Assembly (NCBI RefSeq): GCF_000238295.3
Contig: NZ_AHCD03000035.1
Span: 1,178,001-1,242,000, forward strand
Origin: Pseudoalteromonas rubra
GTDB taxonomy: Bacteria > Pseudomonadota > Gammaproteobacteria > Enterobacterales > Alteromonadaceae
Direction of reading: 5' to 3'
DNA length: 64,000 bases
Shown piece by piece: positions 24,240 to 33,419 of this stretch. Under the pieces are notes generated by a model, which did no database searches, was not told where the DNA came from, and saw only the letters and a list, made by a program, of their open reading frames with translations. The position numbers and the translations under genes were made by a program. The number at the start of each line of letters is the position of its first letter. Position 1 is the first letter of the stretch.

Positions 24240-24891
24240 GATGAACTCCCCAAATCGGGGCAGTATAAGAGGCTGGAAATACACAATGATGACTAACCGC
24301 TGATACTGCCGCGGTTAGTAAGAGACCCCTACAAACCGCAGACAGCACGCCACACACAGGCCAAATTATTCAGCCAGGTAGTGAGCGATGTAGACACGGT
24401 CATCAGAGTCATGAATTTCTTCTTATTTGTTAATGAACAACCTTTGTATCATGCCAGATACCAAAGTCAATGGCTGACACCTGAAAATTATTATCCGCCG
24501 ACAATTTTGCCAATCACGGTGACAAAAAGTCAGCCTCCCACGTTTGTACACACTCAAAGCCCGGAATACCCCTGCAGAGCAAATTTCACTCGTTTCACTA
24601 ATGGCACCACAGTTAAAAAAGTACAAACCAAACAATAATTTAACAATAAAAGTTTACAACCAGGTTCTGACCCTGTTATAAATACAAATGTCAAATTCAA
24701 AAAATAACCTTAAAAAACATATTGTTGAACCATTTACCATAAAACCATGTAGAAAATGTGAACCACAAAATTAAAACTTAAATAAAACATTTAAAAAACA
24801 CAAGTTAACAGGATTGACAGGTACATTAACAAGTCTCCATAATAGCGTTTAATGCAAAAGCAGTATTTCAACCAACTCAAAGTGCAATATT
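24240..24891. other. Divergent intergenic region upstream of the pig operon
   Basis: 652 bp between the EamA gene and pigA. The last ~250 bp are very AT-rich and contain the pigA promoter (separate entry). A short ORF at 24381-24638 (GTG start, no convincing ribosome site, no recognisable family) is not called. A region with partial dyad symmetry near 24658-24680 (CCAGGTTCTGACCCTG) could be an operator but is imperfect. Confidence 0.5.
24814..24843 (+). promoter_or_regulatory. Probable sigma70 promoter of pigA-M
   Basis: A perfect -35 box TTGACA (24814-24819), an 18-bp spacer and -10 box CATAAT (24838-24843), in an AT-rich region. Transcription would begin near 24850, leaving a ~42-nt leader before the pigA ATG. 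The ribosome site of pigA is weak. GTTAAC-like repeats flank the -35 box (24804-24809) and could bind a regulator. This is the best promoter match in the window. Confidence 0.72.
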
Positions 24892-26046
24892 ATGGATTTT
24901 AAGCTTTCCGACTATCAAACCGAGTTATACGATTCCTCGCTTCGCTTTGCTTCTGAGGTGCTCGACAAGGATGCACATCAGCGCCAGCGCAATCATCACT
25001 TCGCACCTGAGCTTTGGCAGCAGGCTGCTCAGTTTGGCTTCACCGGGCTGGCAGTAGACGAAGCCTATGGCGGTGCAGATCTGGGGGCACTCAACACCAT
25101 GTTAATGGTGGAGGCGCTGGGCAAAGGCAGCCGCGATCTCGGTTTGTCATTCTCGCTGTGCGCTCATCTGTTTGCCTGCGTGATGCCCCTCGCACGTTTC
25201 GCAAGTGACCAATTAAAGCAGGACTTTCTTGAACCGCTGGTTGCAGGAAAATTAATTGCAGCCAATGCGGCAACCGAGCCAGGGGCAGGTTCAGATATCT
25301 ACAGTATGAAAACAACCGCCGTTAAAGAAGCGGGTGGTTACCGGCTTAATGGTCAGAAAACCTACATCACCAATGCGCCCGTTGCCGACGTATTCGTGGC
25401 CTATGCACGAACCAACCCTGACCACGGCTTTATGGGGGTTTCCGCTTTCATCATTCCCAAAGACACGGCTGGTCTGTCAACCGGTGCCAGTCAATCCAAA
25501 GACTGTCTCGCCAGCTGCCCGATGGGGGACGTGTTTTTTGACAATGTGTTTGTCAGCGAATCACAGCGCATCGGCTTTGAAGGGGCCGGCGGTGCTATCT
25601 TTCATGACTCAATGATCTGGGAAAAAGGCTGTCTGTTTGCCCTGTTTGTCGGTGCCCTGGACAGGTTACTTGAGAGCACACTGAGCTATGCCACTGAACG
25701 CAAACAGTTTGGTAAAAAAATCGGTCATTTTCAGTCCGTGTCTAACCGCATTATTGACATCAAACTGCGCCTAGAGCAGTGTCGCTTGATGCTCTATCGC
25801 GCTGGCTGGAAATACGACCAGGGACAAGATGCTGAGATTGACATTGCTATGAGCAAGCTGTTGATTTCGGATTACGCCGTCCAGTCTTCACTGGATGCCA
25901 TTGCCACTTTTGGTGGCGCTGCAATCGATGCTGATATGGGAGTTGTCCAGGTACTCCTGGATACGTTGCCCAGCCGCATTTTCTCCGGCACCAATGATAT
26001 TCAACGCGAGATCATCGCCCGAAAACTTGGCTTAAGAGGAGCCTGA
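24892..26046 (+). CDS. pigA: PigA, L-prolyl-carrier-protein dehydrogenase
   Basis: A 384-residue acyl-CoA-dehydrogenase-family flavoenzyme. In prodigiosin synthesis PigA oxidises L-prolyl-S-PigG to pyrrolyl-2-carboxyl-S-PigG using FAD. Family features seen: GLAVDEAYGGADLGAL, ATEPGAGSDIYSMKT, NGQKTYITNAP, and C-terminal IFSGTNDIQREIIARKLGL. E244 (in IWEKG) sits where isovaleryl-CoA-type dehydrogenases have their catalytic base; no Glu is found at the later medium-chain-type position. It is the first gene of the cluster and is followed by pigB after 2 bp. The identity is secured mainly by the whole ordered pig gene set. Confidence 0.95.
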   Translation: MDFKLSDYQTELYDSSLRFASEVLDKDAHQRQRNHHFAPELWQQAAQFGFTGLAVDEAYGGADLGALNTMLMVEALGKGSRDLGLSFSLCAHLFACVMPLARFASDQLKQDFLEPLVAGKLIAANAATEPGAGSDIYSMKTTAVKEAGGYRLNGQKTYITNAPVADVFVAYARTNPDHGFMGVSAFIIPKDTAGLSTGASQSKDCLASCPMGDVFFDNVFVSESQRIGFEGAGGAIFHDSMIWEKGCLFALFVGALDRLLESTLSYATERKQFGKKIGHFQSVSNRIIDIKLRLEQCRLMLYRAGWKYDQGQDAEIDIAMSKLLISDYAVQSSLDAIATFGGAAIDADMGVVQVLLDTLPSRIFSGTNDIQREIIARKLGLRGA

Positions 26047-26048
26047 AC

Positions 26049-28076
26049 ATGCTAGTTCAACGGATCTTTGCAGTACTCTATATGCTGGCCGGACTGGCCA
26101 AAGCATTTCCACAATTAGAAAATGTCCCCGACATTCTGCGTCAGGCAGCCGCAGCTAACCAGGGCACCTGGTACGCAGGACTCAGCAATCTGCTCGCGCA
26201 GCATGGCGAAATCACCAATGTCGTTGTTGCAGTTGTATTATTTGGTTCAGGTCTGGTTTTATGGCTCAACCCTCGCTGGACGCGCTTTGTTATCTACGGC
26301 CAGCTTGCCATGATGGCAGTCTTCATCACCATACTACACCGCTCTCAGCCACAAGTGATCCCGCTGGATGCCATTTTTATCATTGCTGCACTGGCGATGT
26401 TACGTCAGCAATTTCGCCGTACGGGTTCTAAACGTGTATTTGCCAGCCAGGATTTTGCCAAACCCAAAGCACAAGCAAAGTCACCCGACAAACCTAAGCT
26501 GGCAGATGAGTATGACGTGATCATCATAGGTGCGGGTGTCTCAGGCCTGACCGCTGCCAGCGAATTTACCAAAGAGCGTATACTGGTACTGGAAAAAAGC
26601 CCCACCTTCGGCGGCAATGCGCGCTGTAACAATCATCGCTCACTCTCTCATCCGATTGCCGGGGTGTGTTTCCAACAACCCGTGCCTGGATCGGATATGG
26701 ATCAATTACTGACTAAACTGGGCCTGCAAAATAAATTTAAAAGCAATGCTGAAGATACCTTAGTTTTCTTCGATACGATTCTACTGCTCAAGTGCCTCAA
26801 TGAGATCACTTTAGGCTTTATAAAATTTCCCAGCTATTTGCTCAAGCCATCCGTGTGGGGGTTAACAGGCCAGCTGCTGCTGAACGCCTTAATTGGCAAG
26901 CCTTATGTTGTCGCCGCCAAGCAACTGGGCGATCCTATTTTCGCCGATCTGTATCAGTTTCTTGACGGGTTTGCCGCCACGACGGATCGCTTCCCACAGG
27001 TGCCCTGGCATGAACAAAGTGGCTGGAGCAAAGAAGAAATGGTGCAGCTGGACAACCTGTCTTTATACAGTTACCTGTTCGAGCCAGAAAAAACCGCGTC
27101 ATTCCCAGCGCATTTACAACCGCCTCGCAAACTCGGCAAGCTGGTTGAAAATGCGGTAACCACCACGCTCAGAGTGGAGTGTCTGGATATCCATGAAGTT
27201 TCGGCCTACGTAGGCCTTCACTTTCTCGTTGGTTACCTGCGCGGCAATTTAGTCACCCTGCCAGGCGGCAATGGTCATGTCAGTGAAGCATTAGTTGCCC
27301 ACCTGAGCAAACAATCCAATATCACACTGCTTAGCGATGTAGAGCTGACCAACCTGGACAATACCGAAGCGAGCGTACAACTGACCGCAAAAGTACAACA
27401 CCATAATATTTCGGTCAAAGCCAAAAAGCTGATTTGGGCCGCGCCCAAGCATCATGTGACAGACTGGCTCCCAACGCTCCCGGAAACCCAGGTCAAGGCC
27501 ATCAAAGCCATCCGTCACGAAGATTATTATCTCGCCAATGCACTGTTATCACGCCCGGTGCTGAGCCATTCCTTTGGCGGTTACCTGATTGAACCTGAGC
27601 GCCCAACCCAACCGTACGCCTGGTGCAAAACAGGCACCTGTCTGGTCGCTAACTGGATGGACAGCGATAGCCGCAGTGAAGGCGGTGTGCTGACCTTACT
27701 CAAACCAACCACACGCAAGGAACGTCAAGGGCGCACAGCAGAAAACGACTTTACAGGATTGCAGCAGCAGACATACCGCGAAGTCTCACTGATGTTAAAC
27801 AATATCGGTGTTGACCCACGCATAGTCGAAGACGTTCAGATCTGGTACTGGCCTGACGCCTTGATCACTTCAGTCATTGGACAACAGGCCAGCGGTCTGT
27901 TTCAAAGTGCCTCACAGCCGCATTTTAGCGTGCACTTTGCCAACCAGGACAGCGTTGGGATCGGTAACCTTGAAAGTGCCATCTTTGCTGGCAAACAGGC
28001 TGCGACACAAATTAAACGCGCATTACAACATACGGATACAAGCGCCATGTCGCGCAATAAGGAGACGGTATCATGA
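26049..28076 (+). CDS. pigB: PigB, membrane-bound FAD oxidase of the MAP branch
   Basis: A 675-residue protein with an N-terminal membrane region (residues ~1-115, about four hydrophobic helices of DoxX type, e.g. IFAVLYMLAGLAKAFPQLE) fused to an FAD amine-oxidase-like domain starting YDVIIIGAGVSGLTAASEF (GAGVSG at 161-166). PigB oxidises the dihydropyrrole H2MAP to 2-methyl-3-n-amyl-pyrrole. The same two-part layout occurs in Serratia PigB. A conserved C-terminal FAD block (VGIGNLESAIFAGKQAATQI) is present. It overlaps pigC by an ATGA junction, so coupled translation is likely. Confidence 0.94.
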   Translation: MLVQRIFAVLYMLAGLAKAFPQLENVPDILRQAAAANQGTWYAGLSNLLAQHGEITNVVVAVVLFGSGLVLWLNPRWTRFVIYGQLAMMAVFITILHRSQPQVIPLDAIFIIAALAMLRQQFRRTGSKRVFASQDFAKPKAQAKSPDKPKLADEYDVIIIGAGVSGLTAASEFTKERILVLEKSPTFGGNARCNNHRSLSHPIAGVCFQQPVPGSDMDQLLTKLGLQNKFKSNAEDTLVFFDTILLLKCLNEITLGFIKFPSYLLKPSVWGLTGQLLLNALIGKPYVVAAKQLGDPIFADLYQFLDGFAATTDRFPQVPWHEQSGWSKEEMVQLDNLSLYSYLFEPEKTASFPAHLQPPRKLGKLVENAVTTTLRVECLDIHEVSAYVGLHFLVGYLRGNLVTLPGGNGHVSEALVAHLSKQSNITLLSDVELTNLDNTEASVQLTAKVQHHNISVKAKKLIWAAPKHHVTDWLPTLPETQVKAIKAIRHEDYYLANALLSRPVLSHSFGGYLIEPERPTQPYAWCKTGTCLVANWMDSDSRSEGGVLTLLKPTTRKERQGRTAENDFTGLQQQTYREVSLMLNNIGVDPRIVEDVQIWYWPDALITSVIGQQASGLFQSASQPHFSVHFANQDSVGIGNLESAIFAGKQAATQIKRALQHTDTSAMSRNKETVS

Positions 28077-30721
28077 GCCAATCACTCGTCGTCGCCCTCA
28101 GTGGCAACGAACAACTGGAATTAGGTCACTTAGGCGGCAAAGGCCACTCACTGAATCACTTGATCCGTGCAGGGCTGCCTGTCCCACCCGCTTTTTGCAT
28201 CACAGCAGAGGCCTATCAGACCTTTGTTAACACCGCATTGCCGGATGACTTGCTCAGTGCACCTGAGCTGGATAAAGTGCGCGATACTATCCTCAGTGCC
28301 GATATTCCTGAGCAGCTACGTACCGCCATCGCATCGGCCTATCAGGGACTGGGTGACAATGCACAAATAGCCGTTCGTTCGTCCGCCCTGGACGAAGATG
28401 GCCAGAGCCAGAGTTTTGCTGGTCAGTACGAAACTTACCTGCATGTGCAGGGCAATGACAGTGTGATGGAAAAAGTGCGCGCATGCTGGGCTTCCTTGTG
28501 GGCAGAACGTGCAGCCGGATATCGCAACAGCAGTGCTGCGGATACCGCCATTGCTGTGGTGCTGCAAACCATGGTGGATGCCGATGCAGCCGGCGTCATG
28601 TTCACTCAGGACCCGCTCAGTGGCGATACCAATAAAGTGGTCATTGATAGCTGCTGGGGTCTGGGCGAAGGGGTGGTATCCGGGCAAGTGAGCACCGACA
28701 GCTTTATCCTCGACAAAGACAGCGGTGAGCTGTTGCAACAGGAGATCCGCGTTAAGCCCCAATATTGTCAGCGCAACGCACAAGGTCAGGTTACCTTGTT
28801 GAATACTCCACAGGCGCAACAGCAGTCAGCCAGTCTGAACGAAGCTCAGCTCGCACAGTTGCTCACTTTGGCTAAGCAGGCACAGGCACTCTATCAAACC
28901 GAACTGGACATTGAGTGGGCTCTTAAGGACGACAAGATCTGGCTACTCCAGGCGCGCCCGGTCACTACCCAGGCCAGTAAAGCAGAACCCATTTATGCGA
29001 ACCCCTGGGAACAGGACCAGCGTGTGAAAGACGGGGCATTCTTTTCTCGGATGGACACCGGTGAAATCGTCACCGGACTCATGACCCCACTCGGCCTGTC
29101 ATTTTGTGAGTTTTATCAAAAGCACATTCATGGCCCGGCCATCAAAACCATGGGCCTGGCTGACATCAGCGACTGGCAAGTTTACATGGGCTACATTCAG
29201 GGTCAGGTATATTTGAATATCTCCGGCTCCGCGCACATGCTGCGCCAGTGCCCCCCCACCCGGGATGAGATGAAATTTACCACCCGCTACGCCACGTCAG
29301 ATATCGATTTCAGTAACTACCGTAACCCTTATGGGCCAGGAGTTGAGGGCTGGGATTATGCGAAAAGTGCCTGGCACTGGTTAAAACAGCAAGTCCACAA
29401 TATGCGCAATGCCGGTAAAATTGTGGATGAGATGATTGCGCTGCGCGAAAGCGAAACGAAGCGCTTTTTGGCGCTGGATTTGCCCAGTATGTCACTCAGC
29501 GAGCTGGACCAAGAGCTGACCCGAATCGACACCTACTTTTTGGACTCCTGCGCCGCTTACATGCCTTTCTTCTTACAGTCGTTTGCACTGTACGATGCAC
29601 TGGCCGAAACCTGTGAAGAACACTTCAAAGATCAAGGCGAAGGGCTTCAGAATCGCATCAAAGCCTCGATGAACAATCTGCGGACCATAGAAGTGACACG
29701 GGGGATCCTGGATCTCGTCGAACAGGTTCAGAGTAACCCTGAACTCAAAGCCGTGTTTGAACGATTTGAGGCTGAAGAACTGGTAAGCATCCTCCCCGCA
29801 CATCCGCTGGGACAACCATTCTGGCAAGGGCCATTTGAAGCCTTTTTACTCGAATTTGGCGCCCGTGGCCGTCAGGAGTTTGAATTGAGCATTCCCCGCT
29901 GGCGTGACGATCCCAGCTATTTGTTACAGGTCATGAAAATGTATCTGAAACACCCGGTCGACCTGGAGAAAAAGCTCAAAGAGACCGAAAGTTTGCGCGA
30001 AGCCGACAGTGAGCAACTCTTTAAGGCTTTACCCGCCGGTGCGCGTTTTAAACTTAAGACCATTATCAAACTGTATGGGGTGATGGCAGAACGCCGTGAA
30101 GCGACTCGTCCTACCTTCATTACGGAGACCTGGTTCTATCGCTGCATCATTCTTGAAGTGCTGTCGCGCCTGGAACGAGACAACCTGGCGAAAGTTGCCG
30201 ACTTGCCCTATATCGATTTCAATCGTCTGCGTGATTATGTCGCCGGACGCATGGGAGCGGCTGAGGCGTTCAGCGAATCCCTGCTCAATGCCAATCGCCA
30301 CAGTCACTTGTTCAACTTGCATGCTGAAGAGCCCCCCATGGCAATCATTGGCCCATACACGCCAAAAATGAAGGCCACGGCACAAACACACAGCGATTCA
30401 ATGAGTGGCCTGGCCGCCAGTCCCGGCAAGATAGTCGCCAAGGCACGGGTTATCACCGATCTGCAAGCACAAGCTGGAGATCTGGAGCCTGGAGAAATTT
30501 TGGTCGCACGCTTTACCGATGCCAGCTGGACGCCTTTATTTGCACTCGCCAGCGGGGTTGTTACGGACATCGGATCCACGCTATCGCACAGCTGTATTGT
30601 GGCGCGTGAATTTGGCATCCCGGCAGTTGTGAACTTACACAGTGCAACCCAGGCGATTAAAAGCGGCGACACGCTGATCCTCGACGGAGATCAGGGCACA
30701 GTGATCATTCAGCGGGAATAA
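28073..30721 (+). CDS. pigC: PigC, prodigiosin-forming condensing enzyme
   Basis: An 882-residue enzyme that joins MBC and MAP in an ATP-dependent condensation. The N-terminal part is the pyruvate-phosphate-dikinase-type ATP-grasp domain (GHLGGKGHSLNHLIRAGLPV, RSSALDEDGQSQSFAGQYET, VMFTQDPLSGD, DIEWALKDDKIWLLQARPVT). The C-terminal PEP-utilising mobile domain carries the phosphorylatable His (H839 in TLSHSCIVAREFGIPAVV). The middle ~450 residues are pig-specific. Length is close to that of Serratia PigC. The gene ends the pigABC block; a 145-bp gap with hairpins precedes pigD. Confidence 0.95.
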   Translation: MSQSLVVALSGNEQLELGHLGGKGHSLNHLIRAGLPVPPAFCITAEAYQTFVNTALPDDLLSAPELDKVRDTILSADIPEQLRTAIASAYQGLGDNAQIAVRSSALDEDGQSQSFAGQYETYLHVQGNDSVMEKVRACWASLWAERAAGYRNSSAADTAIAVVLQTMVDADAAGVMFTQDPLSGDTNKVVIDSCWGLGEGVVSGQVSTDSFILDKDSGELLQQEIRVKPQYCQRNAQGQVTLLNTPQAQQQSASLNEAQLAQLLTLAKQAQALYQTELDIEWALKDDKIWLLQARPVTTQASKAEPIYANPWEQDQRVKDGAFFSRMDTGEIVTGLMTPLGLSFCEFYQKHIHGPAIKTMGLADISDWQVYMGYIQGQVYLNISGSAHMLRQCPPTRDEMKFTTRYATSDIDFSNYRNPYGPGVEGWDYAKSAWHWLKQQVHNMRNAGKIVDEMIALRESETKRFLALDLPSMSLSELDQELTRIDTYFLDSCAAYMPFFLQSFALYDALAETCEEHFKDQGEGLQNRIKASMNNLRTIEVTRGILDLVEQVQSNPELKAVFERFEAEELVSILPAHPLGQPFWQGPFEAFLLEFGARGRQEFELSIPRWRDDPSYLLQVMKMYLKHPVDLEKKLKETESLREADSEQLFKALPAGARFKLKTIIKLYGVMAERREATRPTFITETWFYRCIILEVLSRLERDNLAKVADLPYIDFNRLRDYVAGRMGAAEAFSESLLNANRHSHLFNLHAEEPPMAIIGPYTPKMKATAQTHSDSMSGLAASPGKIVAKARVITDLQAQAGDLEPGEILVARFTDASWTPLFALASGVVTDIGSTLSHSCIVAREFGIPAVVNLHSATQAIKSGDTLILDGDQGTVIIQRE

Positions 30722-30732
30722 TCTAATCCATC

Positions 30733-30749
30733 GCGGGCCACAGGCCCGC
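30733..30749 (+). other. Hairpin in the pigC-pigD gap
   Basis: GCGGGCC (30733-30739) pairs with GGCCCGC (30743-30749) over an ACA loop, 12 bp after pigC. There is no U-tract. A second weaker fold is possible at 30775-30801 (AACGGC with GCCGTT). This 145-bp gap is the largest inside the cluster and may adjust expression of pigD onward by RNA processing or partial termination. Confidence 0.45.
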
Positions 30750-30866
30750 ATCCCAACATTCAACTTAACAATACAACGGCAAGTAGCGTGCTGCCGCCGT
30801 TGCGGGTCGTTGCGTGCAGTTTTTCCTGGCGAACCGAGTTTTAACAGGCAGCAGAAGGAATAAATT

Positions 30867-33419
30867 ATGACAAGCATGACAGGATTAAGCACTCAGTCGG
30901 GCGCATCCGGCTTTGAGCATATTTGGCAAGCCGAGACGCAGCGCAGTGGTGCAAAGCAGGATACCATCACAGTGGGTGTGATTGTCGTAACCCGAGATGA
31001 GCAATTCTTCCATACCGGGTTAAGTGTACTCAGCGACATTCGGGAGTACGTCTTTAACCGGGTACATATTCAATCAGAGCTGGCGTTGAAAAACCCGTCT
31101 TTAGTGCCTTGCTCGCTGTATGACGAAGTGAGAGACAAAGCCATCCACTTTTTAAAGGGACAAAAGAAAGCCATCAATATCCAGGTGATCCAATGTGCCA
31201 GCCTGGCAGAGGCCACCGGTAAGGTTATTCACAGCAACGCGCTCAATGAGCAGCCCGATTTTCAGGTCGGTATGCTGTTTTATGATCAAACCTCAATGGG
31301 GTTTCAGGACGACAGCATAGATCAGATCGATCGGGACCTGGATGCCTTTTACCGGGCGATGCAGAAAATCGGCATTCCCGCTTTTTATACCAGCTTCTCA
31401 ACAGTGACCTTTATTCGCGCACTGCGCACGCCCTACAGCTATCTCCCTCAGCAATATCGAGAGATAGTACGCAGTACCGATCCGGCGACATTCCAGACCG
31501 AATTATTGCGTCTGTGGATGGACTTTTTCGAAATGAACTATGCCAATCGGCGGGTCAAACCAGTTGGTTCGCTGGCGCTGCACAATACCCTGGGCGACCA
31601 GCTCATTAACTTCTTTGCCCGCACAGCGCCAGAGCACTGGCTGATGTCTTATTATACCGGCTCCGTCGTATCTAATTTGATCGGTCACCTGGACCGCCAC
31701 GCCGAACAGCAAGGCGCACTGGTGCTACGTGGCCCAAATGAACATGCAATTGCCTGTGGTGCCATGGCGAACTGGCAACTCTATCGAATGCCATTTTTGG
31801 CGGTCGTCACCTCTGGCATGATGGACGAATTCAAAGGCACACTGGCGAATCTGAAAGAAACCGCTGCACAGGGGATCATCGTCGTTGCAGAAAATCGCCT
31901 AAGTCAATGGTATAGCTTCCAGGGCACCATCACGGCCAGCGAAGATATGCGCGACGTTTTGGCTGCTAAGCGTATTCCCTATGTATACATGGATGAAATC
32001 GAGCAGATCGGTGAAAACCTCGCGGAGGTATATCGTCTCTATCATCAGGGTCAGGGACCTGTGGTGATACTGGCAACGCAAAATGTGCTGGAATCTTCGA
32101 TAGAGCTCGACCTGCCAGCACTTGAGGCGCTGCCCGCCAGCCCAAGCGATGAGCCCGTTGAAATCATGACCGATGAACTCCGTCAGGCCATCGACCTCAT
32201 CAATCACGGGCCTGAAAAATTGGTCTGGCAGCTCGGCCCCGTCAGCGAGGACGAATATGCCCTGATCCATGACATTGCCCAACAGGCAGGTATTGCCCTG
32301 GTAGACAGCCTCGCCCACCCAGGCACAGCACCTAAATACTATCAGGGTAAGCGCAACGACAATTATCTCGGCACCCTGGCGATTTATGGTTATACCCCCA
32401 GGGTTTACAACTATTTTCACACCAATGACAAGCTTAACAGCACCGATGAACAGTGTTTGTTTATGCTCAAAAGCCGTGTCGCACAGATAGCCACACCATT
32501 TTCCGATGGTCGCCTGGAGCGTAAGGTTCATCTGGTCCAGCTGACCCAGGAACAAAGCCACCTGTCACCCTTTGCCGACCTGCATTTACATATGCGCTGT
32601 CGCGATTTTCTGCAGGCGGTCAAAAAGCACCTGAATGTCAGTGAGTCATTACGCGCCAGGCGCATGGCCAAGATCATGGCTTACCCGGATACGCAATCTG
32701 ATGTACTCAGTAAACTGCCCAGTCTGCCGATGTCGCCTAACTATTTCTTCTGTCAGCTTAACCGTGTGATCGAAGACTTAATTGAGCACGAGGACTATGA
32801 CTACACCGGGGTGTACGATGTTGGCCGCTGTGGCATTTCTGCGGTGCGCAATGTGGCAAAAACACGTCGCGGCTTTTCCGGCTGGTATGGCCGAGCATTG
32901 ATGGGCGATGCCCTGCTCGCCAGCGGTTATCTGGCTTACACCAGCCCAACCAATGTCATTGCCTTTATCGGCGACGGGGCCAAAGGCATAGTACCGGATA
33001 TCCTCCCGGCGTTTATCGACAATATTCTGACCCACCCGCAGCTACTCGATAAGAGCATCAGTGTGTTTTATTTCTGCAATGGTGGCCTGTCGGTCATTAA
33101 CACCTATCAGGAGCGGATCCTGTTTAATCGCACCTCGCGCCAGATGCGCCTGGTCAACCTGGCGCAGTCACAATTTGAACAACAAATTGGCGACTTTGAT
33201 ATTTCTGCGCAAACCCTGACCCAGTTCGATGAAACCGCAGTTCGTACAGCGCTCACGGCACAAAAACGCCTGACCCTGTTCTCTGTGGTCCTCGGCCACA
33301 ACAATGAAGGGGATGGCATTTCTCTGGCCACAGCCAAAGGCTGGCAACGCGACAGTGCCGATCCCGTTATGCACAACACAGACTCAGATATGCCACCAGC
33401 ACAGGAAGTTAACTCATGA
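30867..33419 (+). CDS. pigD: PigD, ThDP-dependent enzyme of the MAP branch
   Basis: An 850-residue thiamin-diphosphate enzyme. PigD decarboxylates pyruvate and adds the acetyl unit to 2-octenal (or its thioester), giving 3-acetyloctanal. E292 in the GPNEHAIACGAMANW segment is the likely cofactor-activating Glu, and the ThDP/Mg motif starts GDGAKGIV at residues 702-704 and ends near FYFCNGGLSVINT. The N-terminal ~190 residues form an extra domain typical of the PigD family. A strong ribosome site (GAAGGA) precedes the ATG. It overlaps pigE by ATGA, so PigD and PigE, consecutive enzymes of the branch, are co-translated. Confidence 0.95.
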   Translation: MTSMTGLSTQSGASGFEHIWQAETQRSGAKQDTITVGVIVVTRDEQFFHTGLSVLSDIREYVFNRVHIQSELALKNPSLVPCSLYDEVRDKAIHFLKGQKKAINIQVIQCASLAEATGKVIHSNALNEQPDFQVGMLFYDQTSMGFQDDSIDQIDRDLDAFYRAMQKIGIPAFYTSFSTVTFIRALRTPYSYLPQQYREIVRSTDPATFQTELLRLWMDFFEMNYANRRVKPVGSLALHNTLGDQLINFFARTAPEHWLMSYYTGSVVSNLIGHLDRHAEQQGALVLRGPNEHAIACGAMANWQLYRMPFLAVVTSGMMDEFKGTLANLKETAAQGIIVVAENRLSQWYSFQGTITASEDMRDVLAAKRIPYVYMDEIEQIGENLAEVYRLYHQGQGPVVILATQNVLESSIELDLPALEALPASPSDEPVEIMTDELRQAIDLINHGPEKLVWQLGPVSEDEYALIHDIAQQAGIALVDSLAHPGTAPKYYQGKRNDNYLGTLAIYGYTPRVYNYFHTNDKLNSTDEQCLFMLKSRVAQIATPFSDGRLERKVHLVQLTQEQSHLSPFADLHLHMRCRDFLQAVKKHLNVSESLRARRMAKIMAYPDTQSDVLSKLPSLPMSPNYFFCQLNRVIEDLIEHEDYDYTGVYDVGRCGISAVRNVAKTRRGFSGWYGRALMGDALLASGYLAYTSPTNVIAFIGDGAKGIVPDILPAFIDNILTHPQLLDKSISVFYFCNGGLSVINTYQERILFNRTSRQMRLVNLAQSQFEQQIGDFDISAQTLTQFDETAVRTALTAQKRLTLFSVVLGHNNEGDGISLATAKGWQRDSADPVMHNTDSDMPPAQEVNS

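Noticed and set aside
24381..24638. 85-codon frame with a GTG start upstream of pigA
   Set aside because: No clear ribosome site, no recognisable family, and it lies in promoter-like DNA between divergent genes.
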